A stretch of DNA of 64,000 nt from Paramecium octaurelia (Eukaryota; Ciliophora; Oligohymenophorea; Peniculida; Parameciidae): positions 67,135-131,134 of the forward strand of contig CAJJDP010000032.1 in NCBI GenBank assembly GCA_905182995.1. Direction: 5' to 3'. A program made the position numbers and the translations under genes. The notes beneath the pieces were generated by a model. It had not been told where the DNA came from. It saw only the letters and a list, made by a program, of their open reading frames with translations, and searched no databases. Below, one piece after another: positions 63,547-64,000 of the stretch. The first letter of the stretch is position 1. The number at the start of each line of letters is the position of its first letter.

Positions 63547-64000
63547 ATGGTGAAACGATTATCCCACTGCATTAAATGTTAAGGAACATCAGATTTAATA
63601 TTCAGAAACGATTACACATTCAGTAAATCTATTGAAGGTATAGATTAAGAGATTTATTTCCTAATTAATATATTAAAATATTAAGTAAAATTTATTTTCT
63701 AAAGTAATTGATTTTAAATTGAAATTAATCAAAACCTATAATTTTCCATAATAAATAATTCTTAATTATTCAGCACAATTTAACAATGGTGATATTATGA
63801 CTTGTACTTTAAAAAGAAATAATAATACATCAATCGTTTTATTAAAAATTTTCGATACAATTTAATAACAACTTTTGATTATCTTTAATAGAAATCTTAA
63901 AATAGATTTTTATATATTCACTTTTATTCTATTTGACCCTTTTAATTACAAAAGATTTTTTAATAGATCTAAAAGTACTTTCGATTTTTAAATAGAAATG
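63547..64000 (+). CDS. possible start of a gene running off the right edge
   Basis: ATG 63547 opens MVKRLSHCIKCQGTSDLIF, followed by RNDYTFSKSIE. It then reaches a GTA that could begin an intron, but no clear next exon was found within the window, so the right limit given here is only the window edge. CIKC could be half of a zinc site. Weak. Confidence 0.25.

Overview
The window looks like a macronuclear chromosome segment of a ciliate very close to Paramecium. The sequence is about 70% AT. Long reading frames appear only when TAA and TAG are read as glutamine and TGA is the sole stop. Nearly every gene is cut by introns of about 20-35 nt, mostly GTA...TAG. Genes are tightly packed on both strands, sometimes with only 7-40 nt between them, and no prokaryotic feature is present. 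I rebuilt the gene models by hand from conserved motifs and intron phase. Where an amino-acid length is given, the exon sum is divisible by three in that model.

Left part (1-17 kb): the 3' end of a P-loop gene; a tandem pair of heat-shock-factor-type genes; a MORN/IQ protein; ribosomal protein P0; a TBP-like factor; a basic hypothetical protein; two small membrane ORFs; Aquarius, the intron-binding spliceosomal helicase; a second MORN/IQ protein; an EFCAB10-like protein; and a D-lactate dehydrogenase with an N-terminal extension.

Middle (17-39 kb): a roughly 7.6-kb gene for a giant cysteine-rich multi-pass surface protein; a small hypothetical protein with a hydrophobic N-terminus; a tandem CCCH zinc-finger protein; two coiled-coil genes; a 50-residue gene divergent from one of them by only 17 nt; a two-domain cyclic-nucleotide-binding protein; and a roughly 2,080-residue protein with one IQ motif and no domain I recognise over most of its length.

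Right part (39-64 kb): an acylated pseudokinase; a RanBP1-domain FG nucleoporin; an FHA protein; a second cyclic-nucleotide-binding protein; a serine/threonine kinase with an N-terminal extension; a VPS50/VPS54-like tether; an ANTH-domain endocytic adaptor; three coiled-coil proteins; a casein kinase 1; a ciliate multi-membrane protein; an Asn-rich protein; and possibly the start of another gene.

The gene set suggests signalling (cNMP-binding proteins, kinases, IQ/EF-hand proteins), membrane traffic, and transcription/RNA work. The most unusual genome-level signal is splicing grammar: about a dozen inferred introns end in AAG rather than TAG, several in positions fixed by conserved protein motifs or by a paralogue's intron.
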